A stretch of DNA of 64,000 nucleotides from Strigamia acuminata. Lineage: Eukaryota > Arthropoda > Chilopoda > Geophilomorpha > Linotaeniidae. The stretch covers positions 9,521,601-9,585,600 of the forward strand of contig OX442324.1 of the NCBI GenBank assembly GCA_949358305.1, in the 5' to 3' direction. Every line of letters starts with the position of its first letter. The stretch's first letter is position 1. Position numbers and translations under genes: made by a program. Shown here piece by piece: positions 48,884 through 62,741 of this stretch. A model generated the notes under the pieces. The model saw nothing but the letters and a program-made list of their open reading frames with translations. It had not been told where the DNA came from and did no database searches.

Positions 48884-51800
48884 GCTAATGCTACGGTCGA
48901 CGGCGATTCGCATGCGCTATCCGCTGCATCAAACCCCAAATACCGATAAAAAATCGCAGAAAACACTAATCCCGACCCAAAAACCGCCAAAATTACCCTC
49001 AACACACGCCAACAACCTTCCACCACTTAAATTACACCGGAAAAAAACAATTTCAAACCGAAAAATCAACAAAAAAGGCCAAAAAAATATTGCAAACAAA
49101 GAGAAAAGATCAATTATCGAGGCAAATCCCCACCACAAAACAACGCATCGCCGGTATACACTTAAGCGTACAGTGCACAACACTACTGTTTATTTTCAAT
49201 GATCCAATAAATAAAATTTGAAACAAAGTTGAGTGGAATTGTACGTTTCTTGTATATTAAAGTTTTTATTTTGTTTGTTTACACTTAATTTTTTTTTTCC
49301 ATCATAGAATGGCGACTCGATACTTTTGTAGCTCGAATTCACTTCGTAAACGTGGTCGGTGTTCATCACGCGTCAATGCGCTCGTGCAATAGTATAGGCG
49401 CGCATACGATTTGATGCGCGCAAAACTTGCAAAACTTGCACGGAATTTGGGCAATTTTTGACAAATTTCAGCAGATTTTTGCCTGTATTTGACAAATTTC
49501 AGAAGATTTTTGCCTATATTTGACAAATTTCAGAAGATTTCCTCAATCCTCAAACATTTGCTGAAATTTCTCATAAAATTTCTAAAATTAATTGAAATTT
49601 GTCTGAAATTTGTCTGGAATTTGTCAAATATTGTCAAAAATCCGTGGAAATTTGTCAAATACTGGCAAAAATCCATGTAAATTTGTCAAAAATTGCCATA
49701 ATTCGGTGCAAATTGTGTTAGATATTGGAAAAATTTATTTTAACGCTTCCAACGCGCCAGTAAATCGCGCGTGCACACGCATGGATTTTTCGTCATAGTT
49801 GGATGCGCGCAAACCTCACGTAACTTGCGCCAAAATTTGGCAATTTTGGACAAATTTCAGCAGATTTTTGCCAGTATTTGACAAATTTCCACTGATTTTT
49901 GACAATATTTGACCCAACAACTGCGCCACGTTCCAGGCGCCGGTTTAGGCATTTTAGACCCGTTTTAGACCGTTTTAGATGGCGAAAACGTTCTCTCCAT
50001 CATTTTCTACCCCTGGGTGAGGTTTTCAGCGTTCATGATTGATGAAAAAGCTGTTTTCTAACTAGCTGTCCCATTGCTAGTTTTGGCGTCAGGTTTTAGC
50101 AACCTTCCGATCCGTTCTCTGTCGTCTGCACGACCTCCAAGACCGTTTTAGGGTTAATTTGAGTCAAATAATTCATTCTGGGGGTTGTTTTGGGTTTTTT
50201 ACAAGTGTGTTTTTGTAGTTTTTATTGGTTTCAAACATTGTCAATTCTTTATACAAGTGTAACTTTCATTTCTCTGTATTTTGAGAACTTTGCATTGCAG
50301 CAAAGTTCATTTCTTGCCCCTTAATTATTGTGTAATTGTTGGTTTTCAAGCCCGTTTTTTAACAATAACTTTATTTGAAGTGCCTATTGTTTCAGGCACG
50401 TGCTTCCACGTGCCTTTTATTGTTGAGCAATTTCTTGGGCAGTTGCGCTCCTGTTGCTAGCATTGCCGCGCGTTCTCCGCGCGCGTACTCGCGTTTCGCA
50501 TCACACACATTCGGATTCGATGGCCTATCGCGGCGGCACATTGTGTGGCATAGCGCGGCACGTTGCAATTGCTAATGCTACGGTCGACGGCGATTCGCAT
50601 GCGCTATCCGCTGCATCAAACCCCAAATCCCGACCCAAAAACCGCCAAAATTACCCTCAACACACGCCAACAACCTTCCACCACTTAAATTACACCGGAA
50701 AAAAACAATTTCAAACCGAAAAATCAACAAAAAAGGCCAAAAAAATATTGCAAACAAAGAGAAAAGATCAATTATCGAGGCAAATCCCCACCACAAAACA
50801 ACGCATCGCCGGTATACACTTAAGCGTACAGTGCACAACACTACTGTTTATTTTCAATGATCCAATAAATAAAATTTGAAACAAAGTTGAGTGGAATTGT
50901 ACGTTTCTTGTATATTAAAGTTTTTATTTTGTTTGTTTACACTTAATTTTTTTTTTCCATCATAGAATGGCGACTCGATACTTTTGTAGCTCGAATTCAC
51001 TTCGTAAACGTGGTCGGTGTTCATCACGCGTCAATGCGCTCGTGCAATAGTATAGGCGCGCATACGATTTGATGCGCGCAAAACTTGCAAAACTTGCACG
51101 GAATTTGGGCAATTTTTGACAAATTTCAGCAGATTTTTGCCTGTATTTGACAAATTTCAGAAGATTTTTGCCTATATTTGACAAATTTCAGAAGATTTCC
51201 TCAATCCTCAAACATTTGCTGAAATTTCTCATAAAATTTCAAAAATTAATTGAAATTTGTCTGAAATTTGTCTGGAATTTGTCAAATATTGTCAAAAATC
51301 CGTGGAAATTTGTCAAATACTGGCAAAAATCCATGTAAATTTGTCAAAAATTGCCATAATTCGGTGCAAATTGTGTTAGATATTGGAAAAATTTATTTTA
51401 ACGCTTCCAACGCGCCAGTAAATCGCGCGTGCACACGCATGGATTTTTCGTCATAGTTGGATGCGCGCAAACCTCACGTAACTTGCGCCAAAATTTGGCA
51501 ATTTTTGACAAATTTCAGCAGATTTTTGCCAGTATTTGACAAATTTCCACTGATTTTTGACAATATTTGACCCAACAACTGCGCCACGTTCCAGGCGCCG
51601 GTTTAGGCATTTTAGACCCGTTTTAGACCGTTTTAGATGGCGAAAACGTTCTCTCCATCATTTTCTACCCCTGGGTGAGGTTTTCAGCGTTCATGATTGA
51701 TGAAAAAGCTGTTTTCTAACTAGCTGTCCCATTGCTAGTTTTGGCGTCAGGTTTTAGCAACCTTCCGATCCGACTCTGTCGTCTGCACGACCTCCAAGAC

Positions 51801-54800
51801 CGTTTTAGGGTTAATTTGAGTCAAATAATTCATTCTGGGGGTTGTTTTGGGTTTTTTACAAGTGTGTTTTTGTAGTTTTTATTGGTTTCAAACATTGTCA
51901 ATTCTTTATACAAGTGTAACTTTCATTTCTCTGTATTTTGAGAACTTTGCATTGCAGCAAAGTTCATTTCTTGCCCCTTAATTATTGTGTAATTGTTGGT
52001 TTTCAAGCCCGTTTTTTAACAATAACTTTATTTGAAGTGCCTATTGTTTCAGGCACGTGCCTTTTATTGTTGAGCAATTTCTTGGGCAGTTGCGCTCCTG
52101 TTGCTAGCATTGCCGCGCGTTCTCCGCGCGCGTACTCGCGTTTCGCATCACACACATTCGGATTCGATGGCATATCGCGGCGGCACATTGTGTGGCATAG
52201 CGCGGCACGTTGCAATTGCTAATGCTACGGTCGACGGCGATTCGCATGCGCTATCCGCTGCATCAAACCCCAAATACCGATAAAAAATCGCAGAAAACAC
52301 TAATCCCGACCCAAAAACCGCCAAAATTACCCTCAACACACGCCAACAACCTTCCACCACTTAAATTACACCGGAAAAAAACAATTTCAAACCGAAAAAT
52401 CAACAAAAAAGGCCAAAAAAATATTGCAAACAAAGAGAAAAGATCAATTATCGAGGCAAATCCCCACCACAAAACAACGCATCGCCGGTATACACTTAAG
52501 CGTACAGTGCACAACACTACTGTTTATTTTCAATGATCCAATAAATAAAATTTGAAACAAAGTTGAGTGGAATTGTACGTTTCTTGTATATTAAAGTTTT
52601 TATTTTGTTTGTTTACACTTAATTTTTTTTTTCCATCATAGAATGGCGACTCGATACTTTTGTAGCTCGAATTCACTTCGTAAACGTGGTCGGTGTTCAT
52701 CACGCGTCAATGCGCTCGTGCAATAGTATAGGCGCGCATACGATTTGATGCGCGCAAAACTTGCAAAACTTGCACGGAATTTGGGCAATTTTTGACAAAT
52801 TTCAGCAGATTTTTGCCTGTATTTGACAAATTTCAGAAGATTTTTGCCTATATTTGACAAATTTCAGAAGATTTCCTCAATCCTCAAACATTTGCTGAAA
52901 TTTCTCATAAAATTTCAAAAATTAATTGAAATTTGTCTGAAATTTGTCTGGAATTTGTCAAATATTGTCAAAAATCCGTGGAAATTTGTCAAATACTGGC
53001 AAAAATCCATGTAAATTTGTCAAAAATTGCCATAATTCGGTGCAAATTGTGTTAGATATTGGAAAAATTTATTTTAACGCTTCCAACGCGCCAGTAAATC
53101 GCGCGTGCACACGCATGGATTTTTCGTCATAGTTGGATGCGCGCAAACCTCACGTAACTTGCGCCAAAATTTGGCAATTTTTGACAAATTTCAGCAGATT
53201 TTTGCCAGTATTTGACAAATTTCCACTGATTTTTGACAATATTTGACCCAACAACTGCGCCACGTTCCAGGCGCCGGTTTAGGCATTTTAGACCCGTTTT
53301 AGACCGTTTTAGATGGCGAAAACGTTCTCTCCATCATTTTCTACCCCTGGGTGAGGTTTTCAGCGTTCATGATTGATGAAAAAGCTGTTTTCTAACTAGC
53401 TGTCCCATTGCTAGTTTTGGCGTCAGGTTTTAGCAACCTTCCGATCCGACTCTGTCGTCTGCACGACCTCCAAGACCGTTTTAGGGTTAATTTGAGTCAA
53501 ATAATTCATTCTGGGGGTTGTTTTGGGTTTTTTACAAGTGTGTTTTTGTAGTTTTTATTGGTTTCAAACATTGTCAATTCTTTATACAAGTGTAACTTTC
53601 ATTTCTCTGTATTTTGAGAACTTTGCATTGCAGCAAAGTTCATTTCTTGCCCCTTAATTATTGTGTAATTGTTGGTTTTCAAGCCCGTTTTTTAACAATA
53701 ACTTTATTTGAAGTGCCTATTGTTTCAGGCACGTGCCTTTTATTGTTGAGCAATTTCTTGGGCAGTTGCGCTCCTGTTGCTAGCATTGCCGCGCGTTCTC
53801 CGCGCGCGTACTCGCGTTTCGCATCACACACATTCGGATTCGATGGCCTATCGCGGCGGCACATTGTGTGGCATAGCGCGGCAGGTTGCAATTGCTAATG
53901 CTACGGTCGACGGCGATTCGCATGCGCTATCCGCTGCATCAAACCCCAAATACCGATCAAAAATCGCAGAAAACACTAATCCCGACCCAAAAACCGCCAA
54001 AATTACCCTCAACACACGCCAACAACCTTCCACCACTTAAATTACACCGGAAAAAAACAATTTCAAACCGAAAAATCAACAAAAAAGGCCAAAAAAATAT
54101 TGCAAACAAAGAGAAAAGATCAATTATCGAGGCAAATCCCCACCACAAAACAACGCATCGCCGGTATACACTTAAGCGTACAGTGCACAACACTACTGTT
54201 TATTTTCAATGATCCAATAAATAAAATTTGAAACAAAGTTGAGTGGAATTGTACGTTTCTTGTATATTAAAGTTTTTATTTTGTTTGTTTACACTTAATT
54301 TTTTTTTTCCATCATAGAATGGCGACTCGATACTTTTGTAGCTCGAATTCACTTCGTAAACGTGGTCGGTGTTCATCACGCGTCAATGCGCTCGTGCAAT
54401 AGTATAGGCGCGCATACGATTTGATGCGCGCAAAACTTGCAAAACTTGCACGGAATTTGGGCAATTTTTGACAAATTTCAGCAGATTTTTGCCTGTATTT
54501 GACAAATTTCAGAAGATTTTTGCCTATATTTGACAAATTTCAGAAGATTTCCTCAATCCTCAAACATTTGCTGAAATTTCTCATAAAATTTCTAAAATTA
54601 ATTGAAATTTGTCTGAAATTTGTCTGGAATTTGTCAAATATTGTCAAAAATCCGTGGAAATTTGTCAAATACTGGCAAAAATCCATGTAAATTTGTCAAA
54701 AATTGCCATAATTCGGTGCAAATTGTGTTAGATATTGGAAAAATTTATTTTAACGCTTCCAACGCGCCAGTAAATCGCGCGTGCACACGCATGGATTTTT

Positions 54801-57800
54801 CGTCATAGTTGGATGCGCGCAAACCTCACGTAACTTGCGCCAAAATTTGGCAATTTTTGACAAATTTCAGCAGATTTTTGCCAGTATTTGACAAATTTCC
54901 ACTGATTTTTGACAATATTTGACCCAACAACTGCGCCACGTTCCAGGTGCCGGTTTAGGCATTTTAGACCCGTTTTAGACCGTTTTAGATGGCGAAAACG
55001 TTCTCTCCATCATTTTCTACCCCTGGGTGAGGTTTTCAGCGTTCATGATTGATGAAAAAGCTGTTTTCTAACTAGCTGTCCCATTGCTAGTTTTGGCGTC
55101 AGGTTTTAGCAACCTTCCGATCCGACTCTGTCGTCTGCACGACCTCCAAGACCGTTTTAGGGTTAATTTGAGTCAAATAATTCATTCTGGGGGTTGTTTT
55201 GGGTTTTTTACAAGTGTGTTTTTGTAGTTTTTATTGGTTTCAAACATTGTCAATTCTTTATACAAGTGTAACTTTCATTTCTCTGTATTTTGAGAACTTT
55301 GCATTGCAGCAAAGTTCATTTCTTGCCCCTTAATTATTGTGTAATTGTTGGTTTTCAAGCCCGTTTTTTAACAATAACTTTATTTGAAGTGCCTATTGTT
55401 TCAGGCACGTGCTTCCACGTGCCTTTTATTGTTGAGCAATTTCTTGGGCAGTTGCGCTCCTGTTGCTAGCATTGCCGCGCGTTCTCCGCGCGCGTACTCG
55501 CGTTTCGCATCACACACATTCGGATTCGATGGCATATCGCGGCGGCACATTGTGCGGCATAGCGCGGCACGTTGCAATTGCTAATGCTACGGTCGACGGC
55601 GATTCGCATGCGCTATCCGCTGCATCAAACCCCAAATACCGATAAAAAATCGCAGAAAACACTAATCCCGACCCAAAAACCGCCAAAATTACCCTCAACA
55701 CACGCCAACAACCTTCCACCACTTAAATTACACCGGAAAAAAACAATTTCAAACCGAAAAATCAACAAAAAAGGCCAAAAAAATATTGCAAACAAAGAGA
55801 AAAGATCAATTATCGAGGCAAATCCCCACCACAAAACAACGCATCGCCGGTATACACTTAAGCGTACAGTGCACAACACTACTGTTTATTTTCAATGATC
55901 CAATAAATAAAATTTGAAACAAAGTTGAGTGGAATTGTACGTTTCTTGTATATTAAAGTTTTTATTTTGTTTGTTTACACTTAATTTTTTTTTTCCATCA
56001 TAGAATGGCGACTCGATACTTTTGTAGCTCGAATTCACTTCGTAAACGTGGTCGGTGTTCATCACGCGTCAATGCGCTCGTGCAATAGTATAGGCGCGCA
56101 TACGATTTGATGCGCGCAAAACTTGCAAAACTTGCACGGAATTTGGGCAATTTTTGACAAATTTCAGCAGATTTTTGCCTGTATTTGACAAATTTCAGAA
56201 GATTTTTGCCTATATTTGACAAATTTCAGAAGATTTCCTCAATCCTCAAACATTTGCTGAAATTTCTCATAAAATTTCAAAAATTAATTGAAATTTGTCT
56301 GAAATTTGTCTGGAATTTGTCAAATATTGTCAAAAATCCGTGGAAATTTGTCAAATACTGGCAAAAATCCATGTAAATTTGTCAAAAATTGCCATAATTC
56401 GGTGCAAATTGTGTTAGATATTGGAAAAATTTATTTTAACGCTTCCAACGCGCCAGTAAATCGCGCGTGCACACGCATGGATTTTTCGTCATAGTTGGAT
56501 GCGCGCAAACCTCACGTAACTTGCGCCAAAATTTGGCAATTTTTGACAAATTTCAGCAGATTTTTGCCAGTATTTGACAAATTTCCACTGATTTTTGACA
56601 ATATTTGACCCAACAACTGCGCCACGTTCCAGGCGCCGGTTTAGGCATTTTAGACCCGTTTTAGACCGTTTTAGATGGCGAAAACGTTCTCTCCATCATT
56701 TTCTACCCCTGGGTGAGGTTTTCAGCGTTCATGATTGATGAAAAAGCTGTTTTCTAACTAGCTGTCCCATTGCTAGTTTTGGCGTCAGGTTTTAGCAACC
56801 TTCCGATCCGACTCTGTCGTCTGCACGACCTCCAAGACCGTTTTAGGGTTAATTTGAGTCAAATAATTCATTCTGGGGGTTGTTTTGGGTTTTTTACAAG
56901 TGTGTTTTTGTAGTTTTTATTGGTTTCAAACATTGTCAATTCTTTATACAAGTGTAACTTTCATTTCTCTGTATTTTGAGAACTTTGCATTGCAGCAAAG
57001 TTCATTTCTTGCCCCTTAATTATTGTGTAATTGTTGGTTTTCAAGCCCGTTTTTTAACAATAACTTTATTTGAAGTGCCTATTGTTTCAGGCACGTGCCT
57101 TTTATTGTTGAGCAATTTCTTGGGCAGTTGCGCTCCTGTTGCTAGCATTGCCGCGCGTTCTCCGCGCGCGTACTCGCGTTTCGCATCACACACATTCGGA
57201 TTCGATGGCATATCGCGGCGGCACATTGTGTGGCATAGCGCGGCACGTTGCAATTGCTAATGCTACGGTCGACGGCGATTCGCATGCGCTATCCGCTGCA
57301 TCAAACCCCAAATACCGATAAAAAATCGCAGAAAACACTAATCCCGACCCAAAAACCGCCAAAATTACCCTCAACACACGCCAACAACCTTCCACCACTT
57401 AAATTACACCGGAAAAAAACAATTTCAAACCGAAAAATCAACAAAAAAGGCCAAAAAAATATTGCAAACAAAGAGAAAAGATCAATTATCGAGGCAAATC
57501 CCCACCACAAAACAACGCATCGCCGGTATACACTTAAGCGTACAGTGCACAACACTACTGTTTATTTTCAATGATCCAATAAATAAAATTTGAAACAAAG
57601 TTGAGTGGAATTGTACGTTTCTTGTATATTAAAGTTTTTATTTTGTTTGTTTACACTTAATTTTTTTTTTCCATCATAGAATGGCGACTCGATACTTTTG
57701 TAGCTCGAATTCACTTCGTAAACGTGGTCGGTGTTCATCACGCGTCAATGCGCTCGTGCAATAGTATAGGCGCGCATACGATTTGATGCGCGCAAAACTT

Positions 57801-60629
57801 GCAAAACTTGCACGGAATTTGGGCAATTTTTGACAAATTTCAGCAGATTTTTGCCTGTATTTGACAAATTTCAGAAGATTTTTGCCTATATTTGACAAAT
57901 TTCAGAAGATTTCCTCAATCCTCAAACATTTGCTGAAATTTCTCATAAAATTTCAAAAATTAATTGAAATTTGTCTGAAATTTGTCTGGAATTTGTCAAA
58001 TATTGTCAAAAATCCGTGGAAATTTGTCAAATACTGGCAAAAATCCATGTAAATTTGTCAAAAATTGCCATAATTCGGTGCAAATTGTGTTAGATATTGG
58101 AAAAATTTATTTTAACGCTTCCAACGCGCCAGTAAATCGCGCGTGCACACGCATGGATTTTTCGTCATAGTTGGATGCGCGCAAACCTCACGTAACTTGC
58201 GCCAAAATTTGGCAATTTTTGACAAATTTCAGCAGATTTTTGCCAGTATTTGACAAATTTCCACTGATTTTTGACAATATTTGACCCAACAACTGCGCCA
58301 CGTTCCAGGCGCCGGTTTAGGCATTTTAGACCCGTTTTAGACCGTTTTAGATGGCGAAAACGTTCTCTCCATCATTTTCTACCCCTGGGTGAGGTTTTCA
58401 GCGTTCATGATTGATGAAAAAGCTGTTTTCTAACTAGCTGTCCCATTGCTAGTTTTGGCGTCAGGTTTTAGCAACCTTCCGATCCGACTCTGTCGTCTGC
58501 ACGACCTCCAAGACCGTTTTAGGGTTAATTTGAGTCAAATAATTCATTCTGGGGGTTGTTTTGGGTTTTTTACAAGTGTGTTTTTGTAGTTTTTATTGGT
58601 TTCAAACATTGTCAATTCTTTATACAAGTGTAACTTTCATTTCTCTGTATTTTGAGAACTTTGCATTGCAGCAAAGTTCATTTCTTGCCCCTTAATTATT
58701 GTGTAATTGTTGGTTTTCAAGCCCGTTTTTTAACAATAACTTTATTTGAAGTGCCTATTGTTTCAGGCACGTGCTTCCACGTGCCTTTTATTGTTGAGCA
58801 ATTTCTTGGGCAGTTGCGCTCCTGTTGCTAGCATTGCCGCGCGTTCTCCGCGCGCGTACTCGCGTTTCGCATCACACACATTCGGATTCGATGGCCTATC
58901 GCGGCGGCACATTGTGTGGCATAGCGCGGCAGGTTGCAATTGCTAATGCTACGGTCGACGGCGATTCGCATGCGCTATCCGCTGCATCAAACCCCAAATA
59001 CCGATCAAAAATCGCAGAAAACACTAATCCCGACCCAAAAACCGCCAAAATTACCCTCAACACACGCCAACAACCTTCCACCACTTAAATTACACCGGAA
59101 AAAAACAATTTCAAACCGAAAAATCAACAAAAAAGGCCAAAAAAATATTGCAAACAAAGAGAAAAGATCAATTATCGAGGCAAATCCCCACCACAAAACA
59201 ACGCATCGCCGGTATACACTTAAGCGTACAGTGCACAACACTACTGTTTATTTTCAATGATCCAATAAATAAAATTTGAAACAAAGTTGAGTGGAATTGT
59301 ACGTTTCTTGTATATTAAAGTTTTTATTTTGTTTGTTTACACTTAATTTTTTTTTTCCATCATAGAATGGCGACTCGATACTTTTGTAGCTCGAATTCAC
59401 TTCGTAAACGTGGTCGGTGTTCATCACGCGTCAATGCGCTCGTGCAATAGTATAGGCGCGCATACGATTTGATGCGCGCAAAACTTGCAAAACTTGCACG
59501 GAATTTGGGCAATTTTTGACAAATTTCAGCAGATTTTTGCCTGTATTTGACAAATTTCAGAAGATTTTTGCCTATATTTGACAAATTTCAGAAGATTTCC
59601 TCAATCCTCAAACATTTGCTGAAATTTCTCATAAAATTTCTAAAATTAATTGAAATTTGTCTGAAATTTGTCTGGAATTTGTCAAATATTGTCAAAAATC
59701 CGTGGAAATTTGTCAAATACTGGCAAAAATCCATGTAAATTTGTCAAAAATTGCCATAATTCGGTGCAAATTGTGTTAGATATTGGAAAAATTTATTTTA
59801 ACGCTTCCAACGCGCCAGTAAATCGCGCGTGCACACGCATGGATTTTTTGTCATAGTTGGATGCGCGCAAACCTCACGTAACTTGCGCCAAAATTTGGCA
59901 ATTTTTGACAAATTTCAGCAGATTTTTGCCAGTATTTGACAAATTTCCACTGATTTTTGACAATATTTGACCCAACAACTGCGCCACGTTCCAGGCGCCG
60001 GTTTAGGCATTTTAGACCCGTTTTAGACCGTTTTAGATGGCGAAAACGTTCTCTCCATCATTTTCTACCCCTGGGTGAGGTTTTCAGCGTTCATAATTGA
60101 TGAAAAAGCTGTTTTCTAACTAGCTGTCCCATTGCTAGTTTTGGCGTCAGGTTTTAGCAACCTTCCGATCCGACTCTGTCGTCTGCACGACCTCCAAGAC
60201 TGTTTTAGGGTTAATTTGAGTCAAATAATTCATTCTGGGTGTTGTTTTGGGTTTTTTACAAGTGTGTTTTTGTAGTTTTTATTGGTTTCAAACATTGTCA
60301 ATTCTTTATACAAGTGTAACTTTCATTTCTCTGTATTTTGAGAACTTTGCATTGCAGCAAAGTTCATTTCTTGCCCCTTAATTATTGTGTAATTGTTGGT
60401 TTTCAAGCCCGTTTTTTAACAATAACTTTATTTGAAGTGCCTATTGTTTCAGGCACGTGCTTCCACGTGCCTTTTATTGTTGAGCAATTTCTTGGGCAGT
60501 TGCGCTCCTGTTGCTAGCATTGCCGCGCGTTCTCCGCGCGCGTACTCGCGCGTTTCGCATCACACACATTCGGGTTCAATGGCCTATCGCGGCGGCACAT
60601 TGTGTGGCATAGCGCGGCACGTTGCAATT
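48884..60629 (+). repeat. R array 4: seven units
   Basis: Units are 48884-50570, 50571-52217 (29-bp deletion), 52218-53893, 53894-55579, 55580-57255, 57256-58941 and 58942-60629. Units 1-3 carry the variants of array 2, and units 5-7 carry those of units 4-6 of array 1. Unit 4 joins the two patterns. No gene is called, for the same reasons as array 1. Confidence 0.93.
53894..55579 (+). repeat. Hybrid R unit (crossover product)
   Basis: The head carries GATCAAAAATCG and TTTCTAAAATTA (54593 = T), as in the S-proximal unit of array 2. From 54801 (C in TTTTTCGTCAT) it follows unit 3 of array 1, including CCAGGTGCCGG near 54945 and GTGCGGCATAGC near 55552. The switch lies between 54593 and 54801. 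Confidence 0.75.
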
Positions 60630-60678
60630 ACGTGACGTGGCACGTTGCTGTTACGTGACGCGATAGCCAGTATTTAAG
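60630..60678 (+). promoter_or_regulatory. Promoter-like element of S4 (plus)
   Basis: Paired ACGTGACG motifs and a TATTTAAG box at 60671-60678. Confidence 0.5.
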
Positions 60679-60744
60679 CAGGGGATTCCATCATCGTTTA
60701 CACAAATGCGCATTGCAACGTGGAGGCGCATTCGAGTCCTTTTC

Positions 60745-61425
60745 CCAAGCGTTGAAAAAGGACAAAACTCGTATTCGATTCGAAAGCGAATCGAATACGA
60801 TTTTTGTCCTTTTTCAACGCAAAATTGTATTCGATTCGCTTTCGAATCGAATACGAGTTTTGCCCTTCTTCAACGCGAAATCGTATTCGACTCGCTTTCG
60901 AGTCGAATGCGAATTTTTCCCTTCTTCAACGCGAAATCGTATTCGACTCGTTTTCGAGTCGAGTACGAGTTTTGCCCTTCTTCAACGCGAAATCGTATTC
61001 GACTCGTTTTCGAGTCGAATACGAGTTTTGCCCTTCTTCAACGCGAAATCGTATTCGACTCGTTTTCGAGTCGAGTACGAGTTTTGCCCTTCTTCAACGC
61101 GAAATCGTATTCGACTCGTTTTCGAGTCGAGTACGAGTTTTGCCCTTCTTCAACGCGAAATCGTATTCGACTCGTTTTCGAGTCGAATACGAGTTTTGCC
61201 CTTCTTCAACGCGAAATCGTATTCGACTCGTTTTCGAGTCGAGTACGAGTTTTGCCCTTCTTCAACGCGAAATCGTATTCGACTCGTTTTCGAGTCGAAT
61301 ACGAGTTTTGCCCTTCTTCAACGCGAAATCGTATTCGACTCGTTTTCGAGTCGAGTACGAGTTTTGCCCTTCTTCAACGCGAAATCGTATTCGACTCGTT
61401 TTCGAGTCGAATACGAGATAGTCGA
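60745..61425 (+). repeat. S4: 56-bp satellite, type A
   Basis: Direct copy of the S1 array at offset 46845, with the same order of exact and G.U-type arms. Confidence 0.9.
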
Positions 61426-61959
61426 TGACCCGTTCCCGGACTTTGACTCGTACGACTCGTATTCGAGATGTATTCGAGATGTATTCGAGATGTATTCGAA
61501 TCGTATTCGAGTCGCATTCGAGATGGTCGATGATTTCCACTCGCTCGTATACGCGTTGTATACGAGCTCGTATTTTGATCGTAATCGTAAACGAATCGTT
61601 TACAAGTCGTATACAAGTTGTATACGACGTGTATACACCTCGTATACGAACGAAGTTTGTGAAAACACAATTTCCAAATAAGACGTATGTGACTACTATG
61701 TGTTTTCATGTCGTAGTAAGTATCCGGTGGATTTTCCAAACTTCGTTCGTATACGAGGTGTATACACGTCGTATACAACTTGTATACGACTTGTAAACGA
61801 TTCGTTTACGATTACGATCAAAATACGAGCTCGTATACAACGCGTATACGAGCGAGTGGAAATCATCGACCATCTCGAATGCGACTCGAATACGATTCGA
61901 ATACATCTCGAATACATCTCGAATACGAGTCGTACGAGTCAAAGTCCGGGAACGGGTCA
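61426..61959. repeat. X4: single palindromic module
   Basis: The simplest X block: one loop (about 61660-61736, plus orientation) between arms of about 230 bases. The left arm has three AGATGTATTCG repeats and the right arm two, an 11-bp difference. This module is probably the basic unit from which X1 to X3 were duplicated. Confidence 0.88.
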
Positions 61960-62642
61960 TCGACTATCTCGTATTCGACTCGAAAACGAGTCGAATACGA
62001 TTTCGCGTTGAAGAAGGGCAAAATTCGCATTCGACTCGAAAACGAGTCGAATACGATTTCGCGTTGAAGAAGGGCAAAATTCGCATTCGACTCGAAAACG
62101 AGTCGAATACGATTTCGCGTTGAAGAAGGGCAAAATTCGCATTCGACTCGAAAACGAGTCGAATACGATTTCGCGTTGAAGAAGGGCAAAATTCGTACTC
62201 GACTCGAAAACGAGTCGAATACGAATTCGCATTCGACTCGAAAACGAGTCGAATACGATTTCGCTTTGAAGAAGGGCAAAATTCGTACTCGACTCGAAAA
62301 CGAGTCGAATACGATTTCGCGTTGAAGAAGGGCAAAATTCGCATTCGACTCGAAAGCGAGTCGAATACGATTTCGCGTTGAAGAAGGGAAAAATTCGCAT
62401 TCGACTCGAAAGCGAGTCGAATACGATTTCGCGTTGAAGAAGGGCAAAATTCGCATCCGACTCGAAAGCGAGTCGAATACGATTTCGCGTTGAAGAAGGG
62501 CAAAATTCGCATTCGATTCGAAAGCGAATCGCATACGATTTCGCGTTGAAAAAGGACAAAACTCGTATTCGATTCGAAAGCGAATCGCATACGATTTCGC
62601 GTTGAAAAAGGACAAATTTCGCTTGGGAAAAGGACTCGAATG
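61960..62642 (-). repeat. S4 inverted partner: 56-bp satellite, type B
   Basis: Direct copy of 43384-44066 at offset 18576. Confidence 0.9.
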
Positions 62643-62692
62643 CGCCTCCACGTTGCAATGCGCATTTGTGTAAACGATGATGGAATCCCCTG

Positions 62693-62741
62693 CTTAAATA
62701 CTGGCTATCGCGTCACGTAACAGCAACGTGCCACGTCACGT
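62693..62741 (-). promoter_or_regulatory. Promoter-like element (minus)
   Basis: Copy of 44117-44165 at offset 18576, with the TATA-like box at 62693-62700, pointing toward X4. Confidence 0.5.
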
